Assembly: GCF_012927445.1 (NCBI RefSeq)
Contig: NZ_JABBPD010000002.1
Location: forward strand, 248,001-312,000
Reading direction: 5' to 3'
Length of the DNA: 64,000 bases
Source: Rhodoferax sp.
GTDB lineage: Bacteria > Pseudomonadota > Gammaproteobacteria > Burkholderiales > Burkholderiaceae_C
Under the pieces are notes generated by a model. That model saw only the letters and a program-made list of their open reading frames with translations. It was not told the origin of the DNA and made no database searches. Numbering within the stretch: the first letter of the stretch is position 1; each line of letters opens with the position of its first letter. The position numbers were made by a program, and so were the translations under genes. Below are positions 26,836 to 35,292 of this stretch, one piece after another.

Positions 26836-27546
26836 TTAAGCCTTTTTCATGGCCACGACTTTGCCGTCACCAGTGCCAACCCGGGCCCCGGTCAAAAAGT
26901 AAGCATGTAAATCGTGGGCGAAGCGGTTGAGTTTGATCAGTATGGACTTGTTGCCCCGCACCAGCGCGTTGTAGCCCAACACAGCCGGAATGGCTACCGC
27001 CAGTCCCAGTGCCGTCATGATGAGCGACTCACCAATCGGGCCGGCGACCTTGTCAATGGTGGCTTGTCCGGCGGCGCCAATGCCTAACAGCGCGTGGTAA
27101 ATGCCCCAGACCGTGCCAAACAGGCCGACAAACGGGGCCGTTGAGCCGACCGAGGCCAGCACAGCCAGACCTGATTGCAGGCGGGCGGTACTGTCATCGA
27201 TAGCGTTGCGCAAACAGCGTGTGATCCAGTCGCTGGCATCCAGCGTGTCGTGCAGCTGGACCTTGGTGTTGCGGTGGTGGGCTGTGGCTTCACGCCCGGC
27301 CAGTGCCAACTGGCGAAACGGGTTGCTGTCGTCACCGCCCAGGCGGGCCAGCCCGGCGGCCAAGTCTTCGCTGTGCCAGAAGTTCTCAGCGCTGGCGGCC
27401 AGTTTCTTGTATTTCAGGATGTCCAGTGCCTTGATGATGATGACCATCCACGAGGCCAGCGACATGGTGAGCAAGATCAGGGCGACGGTTTTAGTGACCC
27501 AGTCACCTTGGGTCCAGACGTTGACCAGGCCGAGTTGTGATTCCAT
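26836..27546 (-). CDS. exbB: Biopolymer transport protein ExbB
   Basis: MotA/TolQ/ExbB-type proton channel subunit, 236 residues, three transmembrane helices. The conserved core is SVGSTAPFVGLFGTVWGIYH, then IGESLIMTALGLAVAIPAVL. CTGGAGA provides a good ribosome site before ATG 27546. It stands between tonB and exbD in the same orientation and works as the ExbB-ExbD motor for the TonB receptor at the head of the unit. Confidence 0.95.
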   Translation of the reverse strand: MESQLGLVNVWTQGDWVTKTVALILLTMSLASWMVIIIKALDILKYKKLAASAENFWHSEDLAAGLARLGGDDSNPFRQLALAGREATAHHRNTKVQLHDTLDASDWITRCLRNAIDDSTARLQSGLAVLASVGSTAPFVGLFGTVWGIYHALLGIGAAGQATIDKVAGPIGESLIMTALGLAVAIPAVLGYNALVRGNKSILIKLNRFAHDLHAYFLTGARVGTGDGKVVAMKKA

Positions 27547-27567
27547 AAATTCTCCAGAGAAAAAAGA

Positions 27568-28242
27568 TTATTCGAGTACGAAGTTAATTGGCACGTTGAA
27601 CCACATGGCCTCGGCCACGCCAGCCCGCTTGCCGGGAACGTAACGCCAGCGCAGGACCGTGTTCAGGGCGGACTGGTCCAGTCGGTCAAAACCGCTGGAT
27701 TGTTTGATTTCGGCTTTTTGCGCCATGCCGTCCACCCCGATCAGGACACGCACCATGACCTTGCCCTGCTCGCCCAGCCGTTTGCTTAAAGCGGGATAGG
27801 GCGGTTTGGGGTTTTGCAGGTAGTCGGCGTTGCTAGACGGTAACTCCACGCGGGCTGGCGCGGGTGCCGCCATGGCCACCGGGGCCGCAATCGTCTGGGC
27901 GACGGGCGCCGGGGCGATGACGCTAACCGGGGCATTGGGTGACGGCGTAAGGTCTGCAATGGCCAGCGGTTGGGGTGCCGCGGTCTGGGTCGGCGCGGGT
28001 GCTTTGGCCGCCAGGTGTTTGACGGGTGTCGGTGGTGCCGGCGGTGGCGGCACTACTTTAGGCGACGGTGCTTCAATGAACTCGCTCAGGATTTCGGCGG
28101 GCACGATGACCTCGACGGCGCGACGCAGCAGACCGGTTTGCAAAGCCCATAGCATGGCGATGTGGAAGACGACAACGCTGATAGCGATGGTGACAGTGCG
28201 GTTCATGACGGGAAAATGCTTGGGGCGTTCAGATAAAACCAT
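27568..28242 (-). CDS. tonB: TonB energy-transducing protein
   Basis: Periplasm-spanning protein that couples the ExbBD motor to outer-membrane receptors, up to 224 residues. One N-terminal transmembrane helix (VTIAISVVVFHIAMLWAL) is followed by a Pro/Ala-rich spacer (residues about 55-130) and the TonB C-terminal domain (NPKPPYPALSKRLGEQGKVM). Translation may instead begin at the internal ATG 28206 (MNRTVTIA); neither has a clear ribosome site. The gene is followed by exbB after 21 bases. Confidence 0.9.
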   Translation of the reverse strand: MVLSERPKHFPVMNRTVTIAISVVVFHIAMLWALQTGLLRRAVEVIVPAEILSEFIEAPSPKVVPPPPAPPTPVKHLAAKAPAPTQTAAPQPLAIADLTPSPNAPVSVIAPAPVAQTIAAPVAMAAPAPARVELPSSNADYLQNPKPPYPALSKRLGEQGKVMVRVLIGVDGMAQKAEIKQSSGFDRLDQSALNTVLRWRYVPGKRAGVAEAMWFNVPINFVLE

Positions 28243-28278
28243 AGTTTAGAAGCTAACAGCTTTGGTAGTGAGCCATGG

Positions 28279-28353
28279 TTATTTACGAAAAACCCACCAA
28301 GCTGAGCCAATAACCAAAGTCAGGCTGGCGCCAAGGGTTGAGATAAATTGCAT
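28279..28353 (-). CDS. Putative 24-residue membrane microprotein between piuC and tonB
   Basis: A 25-codon frame from ATG 28353 to TAA 28279 encodes a 24-residue hydrophobic peptide that starts MQFISTLGASL and ends SAWWVFRK, i.e. one transmembrane helix with a basic, Trp-containing end. GGGAG lies 7 bases before the ATG. It begins 14 bases after the piuC stop and ends 36 bases before tonB, within an iron-uptake operon on the same strand. No known family is recognised. Coding is inferred from the ribosome site, spacing and composition. It could modulate the TonB complex. Confidence 0.55.
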   Translation of the reverse strand: MQFISTLGASLTLVIGSAWWVFRK

Positions 28354-28367
28354 CGTTTGCTCCCGGT

Positions 28368-29051
28368 TCAGGTGTCTGCCCACATGCGCAGCAGGTTGTG
28401 ATAAGTGCCGGTCAATCCGGTGGTTTCGGTTGTTTCGCCATGGCGCTCGCGCAGACGCAGCAGGTTCATGTCCAGCTCATACAGCAGGCGGCGTTGTTCA
28501 TCACTGCGCACCATGCTTTCGATCCAGAAGAAGCAGGCAAGGCGGTAGCCACGCGTCACGGGTTTCACCTGGTGCAGGCTGGTGCCGGGGTACAGCACCA
28601 TGTGACCGGCGGGTAATTTAACGGCTTGTTCGCCGTAGGTGTCTGAAATGCACAGTTCGCCACCGTCGTAGTCTGCGGGGTCGGAGAGAAACACGGTGCA
28701 CGAGACGTCTGAGCGAACGCGCTGACCGGTTTCCGGCATATACCGCACGGAGCCATCAATATGGTTGCCGTAGTAATTGCTGTCGCCGCCGTAGCGGTTC
28801 AGCCGGGGCGGGAACACCCGTTTGGGCAAGGCCGCCGAAAAAAACAGGGGTTGGCGGTCCAGCCCGCGCAGCACCAGGGCGCGGATTTCCCGGGCAGCGT
28901 CGCAATCGTGCGGCAACTGCTCGTTGTTTTTGACCTGAGCCGCCTGCACGCCAGCGCCGGGACGACCGTCACCCCAAGGTGCGCTAGCCAGAAGGTCCTG
29001 GGCGCGGCGTACTTCATCGGTGGTCAAGATATGGGGGATATGGAGCAGCAT
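28368..29051 (-). CDS. piuC: PKHD-type Fe(II)/2-oxoglutarate dioxygenase PiuC
   Basis: Cytosolic hydroxylase of the PiuC/YbiX family, 227 residues, usually encoded beside a catecholate-siderophore receptor. The iron ligands are visible as H and D in NHIDGSVRY and the distal H in [10 protein letters not shown]. The 2-oxoglutarate-binding Arg is in [15 protein letters not shown]. The natural substrate is not established; a role in siderophore processing is inferred. It starts 19 bases after the receptor stop codon, so it belongs to the same operon. Confidence 0.92.
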   Translation of the reverse strand: MLLHIPHILTTDEVRRAQDLLASAPWGDGRPGAGVQAAQVKNNEQLPHDCDAAREIRALVLRGLDRQPLFFSAALPKRVFPPRLNRYGGDSNYYGNHIDGSVRYMPETGQRVRSDVSCTVFLSDPADYDGGELCISDTYGEQAVKLPAGHMVLYPGTSLHQVKPVTRGYRLACFFWIESMVRSDEQRRLLYELDMNLLRLRERHGETTETTGLTGTYHNLLRMWADT

Positions 29052-29070
29052 GGCGTTGACTTTCGGTAGC

Positions 29071-31323
29071 TTAAAACTTGACGTTCAGTGTGACCTGCGC
29101 CATGCGACCGGCGCCGGGTACGTAATGCCCCGTGTACAGGGAGTCGGCATAGAGCTTGTTGGCGACGTTGGTCAGGTTGGCTTTCACGGTGTAGCGCTCG
29201 TCAAACTTGTATTCGCTCATCAAGTCGAGGGTGGCGAAGCCGGGTGCCAGCCAGCCTGGGTTTCGGTTGGGGGCCTGTTCGCTGCGAAAGTTGATACCGG
29301 TGCCCACGCGCCATTGCGGGGTGACTTGGTAAGTCGTCCATACGGTGCCGCTGTGTTCCGGGGTTAGCGAGGGACGCTCGCCCTGTCTTTCACCCGCTTG
29401 GGCCGTAGGGGCAGCGATGTCAATGACCGCCGTGGGCATCCACATGTAAGAGCCATAAACCTCCCATTTGTCGGTCAGGCGGCCGGTGGTGTCGATTTCA
29501 AAACCGGCGGTGTGGCGTTGGCCGGATAACAGCAGCGCCGTGGCGGCCGAGTCCGGGTCGGTGTTGCGCTCGTTGTACTTGGTCGAGTAAAAAAGTGCCA
29601 GGCGGGTGGTGAAGCGCTTGTCGGCGGTGTCGAGTTTGGCGCCGATTTCGATGTTGCGGCTTTGTTCCGGGTCGGTATTGGCGCTGAGTGCGCTGTAGGA
29701 GTAAGTGTCGGCCGAGGTGTTGAACGACGTGCCGAACGAAAAGTGGTACGAACTCAGCTCATTGGGCTGGTACAGCACACCAACGCGCTTGCTCCAGTCC
29801 GCGATGCTTTGCTGGTAACTGGAGGTGATGACGCCTGCGGTCGACACATTGTCAAACCTGCCTTCCATGCTGTCGTAGCGCAGGCCCGCCAGCACTTTCC
29901 AGTGCGGTGCAACTTGAATCATGTCCTGGGCATACACCCCCATGTTCTTAGCCTGAAAAGCACTTGACACGCTGACGACGCGCTGGCTTTCATTGACCCA
30001 GACGCCGTCGTCTGGCGTGCCCACGGTGGTTCCCAAATTTGCCGTGCTGCCCGAAGCGCGGTAGACATTTTTGGCTTCGTCGGCAAAGTCCACGCCCGCC
30101 AGTACCTCGTGTTTGAAGCCGAGGGCCACGAATTTGTGGCTGTAATCACTTTGCAGATACAAAGCGTCCAGGTCCTGGATTTTGAGCTTGGCACTGCGGG
30201 TCAGTACGGTGGCGTCAGTTAGGTTGTTCAAGCCTGTTGTATTGGGCAGACGGATGGTGTTGGCCCGTTGATCACGCTCAAAGCGGCCTTTGCGAATGCT
30301 GGTTTTCAGCTCGCTGTCATCTTGAAAGCGGTGGGTGTGACTGGCGGTCAAGTACTGGGCGCTGCCCGCGTTGTAGTCGCTGGCCAAGCCGTAATAGGCG
30401 CTGGGGTCGAGCTGGTTGATGAGGGTGGTGGTTGATGCCGCAGAGGCTGAGGTGGGCTTGATCCAGGGGATGCCGTAATTCATGCCGTTGTTGTTGTCCA
30501 GGTCATACGCCCCCACCGAAAATTCGTCGGCGGTGCCGATGCCAAAGCGGTAGGTCGCTGCAATCCCTTTCTTGTCAATGCTGCTGCCAGCGCCGTTGTT
30601 GTCGGCTTTGGTGGCCATGGCATTGATGCGCAAGGCGGCGTTTTCACCGGTCTGGATGTTGAAGTCGCCCGTGATGCGTCGGTAGTTGTAATTGCCCAGG
30701 GTGGTGGAAATTTCGCTCTCATCCATGGCATGCGGTTGCTTGCTGACCTGATTGACCGCGCCGCCGGTGGAGCCACGGCCAAACAGCATGGAGGCCGAGC
30801 CGCGCAGCAACTCAATGCGGTCGCTGTTGAAGGTGTCGCGCTCATAAAACGCGGGGTCACGCAGGCCGTCTACAAAAATGTCACCGGTGGTTGCCAGTGA
30901 AAAGCCGCGCAACCGAATATCTTCTTCGCCCCCCTCAGCCGCCTGAAAAGTGACGCCCGCGGTGTTGTGCAGCACGTCTTTCAGGGTGTCCAGATTGCGG
31001 TCATCCACCAGTTTCTCGGTCACCACCGTGACTGATTGTGGAATGTCACGCAATGCCTGTTTGCCCTTGCCGATGCTGGTCGTGGTGGCACGCAGGGCGT
31101 CTTTGCCCTCGGGCGCTTCCGCCCGTTCCTTGACGACCACAGGCGTCAGTGTTTTTTCCGAGTCAATGGCGGTTTGCTGGGCCGTGGCGCTCATGGAGCC
31201 GGCCAGCAGCAGGGCGCCAAGTGGGAGTAGTGTCGAAGTATTTGCTATTGAATTAATAGCTGATTGCGCAATAAATACGGGGGCTATAGCCTGTTTTATC
31301 TCTATTTTTGTGCGGGTGGTCAT
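29071..31323 (-). CDS. TonB-dependent siderophore receptor, Fiu-like
   Basis: Outer-membrane beta-barrel receptor for (probably catecholate) siderophores, 750 residues from ATG 31323. The signal peptide ends near ATAQQ. A TonB box-like LTPVVVKE follows. The plug domain contains [37 protein letters not shown] and [20 protein letters not shown]. The barrel ends in the aromatic VTLNVKF. The presence of piuC next door suggests the Fiu/PiuA class. A Fur-like box lies about 95 bases upstream. Residues 12-27, in the signal peptide, come from a 48-bp element. An upstream in-frame start at 31368 is possible. Confidence 0.93.
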   Translation of the reverse strand: MTTRTKIEIKQAIAPVFIAQSAINSIANTSTLLPLGALLLAGSMSATAQQTAIDSEKTLTPVVVKERAEAPEGKDALRATTTSIGKGKQALRDIPQSVTVVTEKLVDDRNLDTLKDVLHNTAGVTFQAAEGGEEDIRLRGFSLATTGDIFVDGLRDPAFYERDTFNSDRIELLRGSASMLFGRGSTGGAVNQVSKQPHAMDESEISTTLGNYNYRRITGDFNIQTGENAALRINAMATKADNNGAGSSIDKKGIAATYRFGIGTADEFSVGAYDLDNNNGMNYGIPWIKPTSASAASTTTLINQLDPSAYYGLASDYNAGSAQYLTASHTHRFQDDSELKTSIRKGRFERDQRANTIRLPNTTGLNNLTDATVLTRSAKLKIQDLDALYLQSDYSHKFVALGFKHEVLAGVDFADEAKNVYRASGSTANLGTTVGTPDDGVWVNESQRVVSVSSAFQAKNMGVYAQDMIQVAPHWKVLAGLRYDSMEGRFDNVSTAGVITSSYQQSIADWSKRVGVLYQPNELSSYHFSFGTSFNTSADTYSYSALSANTDPEQSRNIEIGAKLDTADKRFTTRLALFYSTKYNERNTDPDSAATALLLSGQRHTAGFEIDTTGRLTDKWEVYGSYMWMPTAVIDIAAPTAQAGERQGERPSLTPEHSGTVWTTYQVTPQWRVGTGINFRSEQAPNRNPGWLAPGFATLDLMSEYKFDERYTVKANLTNVANKLYADSLYTGHYVPGAGRMAQVTLNVKF
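31243..31290 (-). repeat. 48-bp dispersed element, copy C (inside receptor signal peptide)
   Basis: On the minus strand it reads GCTATAGCCCCCGT, ending GCTATTAATTCAATAGCA. It encodes A12-A27 of the receptor ([16 protein letters not shown]) in the same frame as copies A and B. It aligns ungapped over 48 bases. Confidence 0.85.
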
Positions 31324-31416
31324 GCTTGCGGCCTTGGTCAAAGTGTGATTGGCTGGCTGAATCCGCAAGCAGCAAAAATGCGCGGTGTGGCTGGCTTTAA
31401 AGTTACCTTTATTCTA

Positions 31417-31435
31417 AATGAGAATTATTACTATT
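31417..31435 (-). promoter_or_regulatory. Fur-like box upstream of the TonB receptor operon
   Basis: The 15-base core TGAGAATTATTACTA (31419-31433, read on the + strand) matches 12 of 14 defined positions of the 7-1-7 Fur consensus TGATAATnATTATCA. It sits about 95 bases upstream of the receptor start in an AT-rich stretch. Iron repression of the receptor-piuC-tonB-exbBD-hemP unit is inferred. Confidence 0.7.
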
Positions 31436-31584
31436 TGAAACTCAATTTAAAAAGATATTTCCGCGGCCGCTTCGTACCGGGTCTGGATTGTTTGTGGGTG
31501 CTGCTGACACAAGCCCGTTGCGATGCACCGCTACTGTCGACGTGCGAACGGGGTGTCCATTAGCCGCTGCTGAAATTCCTGGCT

Positions 31585-31854
31585 TTACCGCTTGCGTGGA
31601 TGCCACTTCACGGTTTGTGGCGCACTTGGGCTGGGTGAGCAAGCGCCACAGCTCGAGCTACAGGCGCCGGTGGCCGTGGTCTGCCGCAGCTTGGCCGAGA
31701 CAAAAGCAGGTAGCGGGCAGCGCAGCAAAGCCAGTTTCAAAGGTTGCTTGATGACGTTCGGGGCCAGCGTCAGCAGGCAGTACACGGTGCAACCAGCGAC
31801 CAGAATAAAGATCACCAGAAACTGGAAAACATCGAATAAAAAATGGGTGTTCAT
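31585..31854 (-). CDS. FeoB-associated Cys-rich small membrane protein
   Basis: Protein of 89 residues starting at ATG 31854, 5 bases after the feoB stop. It has one N-terminal transmembrane helix (FQFLVIFILVAGCTVYCLL), a basic middle and a Cys-rich tail ACSSSCGACSPS. It resembles small uncharacterised proteins (DUF6587-type, as I remember) found after feoB in Betaproteobacteria. By position and cysteines it may be a functional counterpart of FeoC or of Firmicutes FeoB-associated Cys-rich proteins. That is inference. Confidence 0.72.
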   Translation of the reverse strand: MNTHFLFDVFQFLVIFILVAGCTVYCLLTLAPNVIKQPLKLALLRCPLPAFVSAKLRQTTATGACSSSCGACSPSPSAPQTVKWHPRKR

Positions 31855-31859
31855 GGTGG

Positions 31860-33791
31860 TCAATTCAGCGCAAGTGCACTGACAACGCGAAATGTGACGA
31901 ACGAAGCCAGGTAGGCCAAAGCAAACAAATAGGCCGCCATCAAAACCGGGTAACGCCACGAATTGGTTTCGCGTTTGACGACAGCCAAGGTCGAGATGCA
32001 TTGCGGTGCAAAAACGTACCAGGCCAGCAGGGAGTAGGCCGTGGCAATCGACCAGCCCTGGGCAATGATGGGACTGAGGGCTTGGGCGGTTTCTTCGCCT
32101 GTGGCCGACAGCGAGTAAACGGTCGCCAGTGCGCCGACCGCCACTTCACGGGCGGCCATACCGGGCACCAGGGCGAGAGAAATTTGCCAATTAAAACCAA
32201 TCGGAGCAAAAATATACTCCAACGCGTGGCCCAGCATGCCGGCAAAACTGTACTGAATGGCGGCACCGGTGGCGCCATCCGGTGGGCCGGGAAATGTGGA
32301 CAGGAACCACAGCAGCACCATAACGGTAAAAATGATCGTGCCAACCCGGCGCATAAAAATGGCGGCTCGCTGCCACAGCCCCAGCATCAAATTGCGAAGA
32401 TTGGGCATGCGGTAGGGTGGCAACTCCAGCATCAGTGGCTGGTACCCACTTTTCATCCAGGTGCGTTTGAATACCCAGGCAACCGCCATGGCCGACAGAA
32501 TGCCAGCGGCGTAGAGGCCAAACAGGGTCAGGCCTTGCAGGTTGAACATGCCGACATCACGCGCCGGAATGAACGCTCCAATCAACAAGGCATAAAGAGG
32601 CAGTCGGGCTGAACAGGTCATCAGCGGCGCAATCATGATGGTGGCCAGTCGGTCCCGCCAGTTCGGGATGGTGCGGGTGGCCATGATGCCTGGAATGGCA
32701 CAGGCAAAGCTGGATAAAAGTGGAATAAAGGCCCGGCCTGACAAGCCGACCTTGCCCATCACGTTGTCCAGCAAGAAAGCAGCGCGTGGCAGGTAGCCCG
32801 AATCCTCCAGCAGCAGGATGAAGAAAAACAGGATCAGGATTTGCGGCAAAAAAACCACCACACCGCCCAAGCCTGCCACCACGCCGTCCACCAGCAGGCT
32901 TTGCAGCAGGCCTGCCGGCATGTTCGCCCGGATGAAGTCAGCGACGGCCGCCATCACTTCCTTGATGATGTCCATCGGCACATTGGCCCATGAAAAAACG
33001 GCTTGGAAAATCATCATCAACAGAGCCGACAGCAGTACCAGCCCCCAAACCGGGTGCATCACCACGGCATCGACACGGTGGTTAAAGCGTTTGATGCGCG
33101 GCGCGCTCGGGACTGCCACTGAAAGGATGCGGTTAACCTGCTTTTGTAATACCACCTGATCAAGCGGAACTTGGTTTAACAGATCAAGGCGCTTGACGTT
33201 GATGGACTGCGTTGCCAGCGCCTGTTGGGCAGCCGCAAGCAGGGCGTCGCGGCCATTTTCCGCAGCGTGGCCCGTCCAGCGCGACAGCCAGTTGCCAAGC
33301 AGGCTGTTGTCAACGGCGACAGTTTCCACCACCGGCAAACCCAACTCGGAGCTGAGTTTTTGCACATCGATTTGCAGGCCGTGCGCGCGCGCAATGTCCA
33401 TCATGTTCAGTGCCACGACCATGGGCTGTCCCAGTGCGCGCAACTGCAGAACCAATCGCAAATTCATGCGCAGATTGGTGGCATCCACCACCGCCACGAT
33501 GGCGTCCGGGGGTGTTTCTCCAGAACGAAGCCCCATCAGCACATCATGCGTCACCGATTCGTCGGCGGTAGAGGGGTTCAGGCTGTAGGTTCCCGGCAAA
33601 TCGACGATGGAGAGCGTGCGTCCATCGGCCAGCTGGGCATGACCTTGCTTGCGCTCAACCGTGACGCCAGCGTAGTTGGCCACCTTTTGCTGGGCTCCTG
33701 TAAGCAGGTTAAACAGCGCGGTTTTGCCGCAGTTGGGGTTACCCACCAGCGCAACGCAAGGTTGCTGCAGACTCATGGCCATCGGGTTCAT
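31860..33791 (-). CDS. feoB: Ferrous iron transport protein B
   Basis: Inner-membrane Fe(II) transporter with an N-terminal G domain, 643 residues. G1 is GNPNCGKT (residues 17-24), followed by the G2/switch region NYAGVTVERK, G3 DLPG and G4 NMMD. The membrane part contains the paired gate motifs (AFIPLLSSFACAIPGIMATR and ARLPLYALLIGAF). The total is shorter than E. coli FeoB (773), as is common. ATG 33791 overlaps the feoA stop (ATGA), so translation is coupled. The Cys-rich small gene follows at once. Confidence 0.95.
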   Translation of the reverse strand: MNPMAMSLQQPCVALVGNPNCGKTALFNLLTGAQQKVANYAGVTVERKQGHAQLADGRTLSIVDLPGTYSLNPSTADESVTHDVLMGLRSGETPPDAIVAVVDATNLRMNLRLVLQLRALGQPMVVALNMMDIARAHGLQIDVQKLSSELGLPVVETVAVDNSLLGNWLSRWTGHAAENGRDALLAAAQQALATQSINVKRLDLLNQVPLDQVVLQKQVNRILSVAVPSAPRIKRFNHRVDAVVMHPVWGLVLLSALLMMIFQAVFSWANVPMDIIKEVMAAVADFIRANMPAGLLQSLLVDGVVAGLGGVVVFLPQILILFFFILLLEDSGYLPRAAFLLDNVMGKVGLSGRAFIPLLSSFACAIPGIMATRTIPNWRDRLATIMIAPLMTCSARLPLYALLIGAFIPARDVGMFNLQGLTLFGLYAAGILSAMAVAWVFKRTWMKSGYQPLMLELPPYRMPNLRNLMLGLWQRAAIFMRRVGTIIFTVMVLLWFLSTFPGPPDGATGAAIQYSFAGMLGHALEYIFAPIGFNWQISLALVPGMAAREVAVGALATVYSLSATGEETAQALSPIIAQGWSIATAYSLLAWYVFAPQCISTLAVVKRETNSWRYPVLMAAYLFALAYLASFVTFRVVSALALN

Positions 33792-34093
33792 GCCGGCTCC
33801 GTCATCAGTTGCCGGTCAATTTCAATGCACGAGGCTTCAATGCTTCGCAGTGCAAAAACGGTCTCCCCAATCTGCACTGCGATGGGCTCGCGGCCTCCTG
33901 GTCCACGCCGTAAAACAGTCACGCTTTCACCAGGTAAAAAACCCAACTCGGACAAGCGTCGAACCAGACCCAATTCGCCTGCTACACCTGGTGGCTCAAT
34001 TAAGCCGATGACGGTTCCGCTGCTGTTGGCTGCCATCTGATCAACGGAACATTGAAAAGGTTGGCTGGAGGTATTCAGTTGCTTAGATCGCAT
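33788..34093 (-). CDS. feoA: Ferrous iron transport protein A
   Basis: Small SH3-like cytosolic partner of FeoB, 101 residues from ATG 34093. The FeoA core shows GELGLVRRLSELGFLPGESV, RRGPGGREPIAVQIGE and the ending FALRSIEASCIEI. An earlier in-frame ATG at 34135 would add 14 residues with no support. The stop overlaps the feoB start. A Fur-like box lies about 95 bases upstream. Confidence 0.92.
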   Translation of the reverse strand: MRSKQLNTSSQPFQCSVDQMAANSSGTVIGLIEPPGVAGELGLVRRLSELGFLPGESVTVLRRGPGGREPIAVQIGETVFALRSIEASCIEIDRQLMTEPA

Positions 34094-34186
34094 GAGCGTT
34101 TGGTTTTTAGTTGGGAGGATGCGCTGCCGATACAAATGCTGAAGGGTTAGCGCCTTGCCGCCCAGTATACTAAAAACTCACGCTAA

Positions 34187-34201
34187 TGACATTGATTCTC
34201 A
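34187..34201 (-). promoter_or_regulatory. Fur-like box upstream of feoAB
   Basis: On the minus strand the 15 bases read TGAGAATCAATGTCA, close to TGATAATnATTATCA (11 of 14 defined positions). The site lies in the 147-base gap between ppsR and feoA, where the feo promoter must be. Iron-dependent repression of feoAB is well known; the site assignment is by eye. Confidence 0.68.
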
Positions 34202-34240
34202 ATTAGATTCAAGTGATACTGAAAACCCGCTTGACGGAGA

Positions 34241-35062
34241 TCAATAAGCCAGCCGTTCCGGTCTGATTTCTTGCAGGATGGTCGTTGCGATTTCTTCGAT
34301 GGACTTGGTTGTGGTCGACAGCCAGCGAATACCGGAACGACGCATCATGGCCTCGGCTTCCTTCACCTCCTGGCGACAGTTTTCCAGCGATGCGTAATGG
34401 GAGTTGGGTCGTCGCTCGTTGCGGATTTCACTCAAACGTTCAGGTTGGATCGTCAGGCCGAAGAGCTTGTTCTTGTGCGTTGTCAGCGCAGGCGGCAAAT
34501 GGCGGCGTTCAAAGTCTTCTGGAATCAGCGGGTAGTTGGAGGCTTTGAGTCCATATTGCATGGCCAGATAGAGGGAGGTCGGTGTCTTTCCGCTCCGGCT
34601 GACGCCTACCAAAATAACATCCGAGTGTTCAAGGTCAAGGTGGGACTGCCCGTCGTCATGGGCCAGCGAAAAGTTGATGGCTTCAATGCGTAATTGGTAT
34701 TCCTTGCTTTTGCTGGCATCGGTAAAGCGGCCAATTCGATGATTGGACTTGAGTTGAAGTTCGGTTTCAAGCGGATGGACGAAGGTGCCAAACATGTCCA
34801 GGAGCATGCCCTGGCAGCCGTTGGTGATGACTTTAAGAACCTCCATGTTGACCAAGGTTGTAAAAACTATGGGTCTTTTACCGTCCACTATCCCGGCATG
34901 ATTGATCTGTCGGACTGCCTTGTTCGCCTTTTCGACCGTGTCCACAAACGGCAAACGTATGTGAAGACAATCCGTCTCAAACTGGGCAAGAATGGCCTTG
35001 CCGAAGGTTTCTGCCGTGATGGCCGTACCGTCGGAAATAAAAAACACAGTTCTGTTGGGCAT
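34241..35062 (-). CDS. ppsR: PEP synthase regulatory protein (bifunctional kinase/phosphorylase)
   Basis: Controls PEP synthase by ADP-dependent phosphorylation and phosphate-dependent dephosphorylation of a Thr beside its catalytic His. Protein of 273 residues from ATG 35062, beginning [20 protein letters not shown]. The P-loop-like [20 protein letters not shown] is intact, and the C-terminal [19 protein letters not shown] type end is typical. The upstream open frame to 35191 is ignored because family members start here. It is divergent from ppsA, its target, across 230 bases. Confidence 0.93.
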   Translation of the reverse strand: MPNRTVFFISDGTAITAETFGKAILAQFETDCLHIRLPFVDTVEKANKAVRQINHAGIVDGKRPIVFTTLVNMEVLKVITNGCQGMLLDMFGTFVHPLETELQLKSNHRIGRFTDASKSKEYQLRIEAINFSLAHDDGQSHLDLEHSDVILVGVSRSGKTPTSLYLAMQYGLKASNYPLIPEDFERRHLPPALTTHKNKLFGLTIQPERLSEIRNERRPNSHYASLENCRQEVKEAEAMMRRSGIRWLSTTTKSIEEIATTILQEIRPERLAY

Positions 35063-35292
35063 GATCTTTTGAAAATTAGGGGGTCGATTAGTTTTCAGCC
35101 TTTCGACAGGAACGGCTTTTATTGTCGTTTTGGTTGGCAACCTACAATAATGCCAATCTAACCCATTTCTTCCATGCGCAGCACTGACCAACTAGAACAA
35201 CAACAAAGTCAGACTGTTTGCATGGGCATTGCCAGCGCACCAGAACGCTCGGCTTCATGCATCGCACCGTTTTTAACTTCTGGAGCTTTCCC

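Noticed and set aside
31442..31642. 66-codon minus-strand frame between the Fur box and the feoB-associated gene
   Set aside because: Overlaps the end of the Cys-rich gene and has no family or ribosome site.
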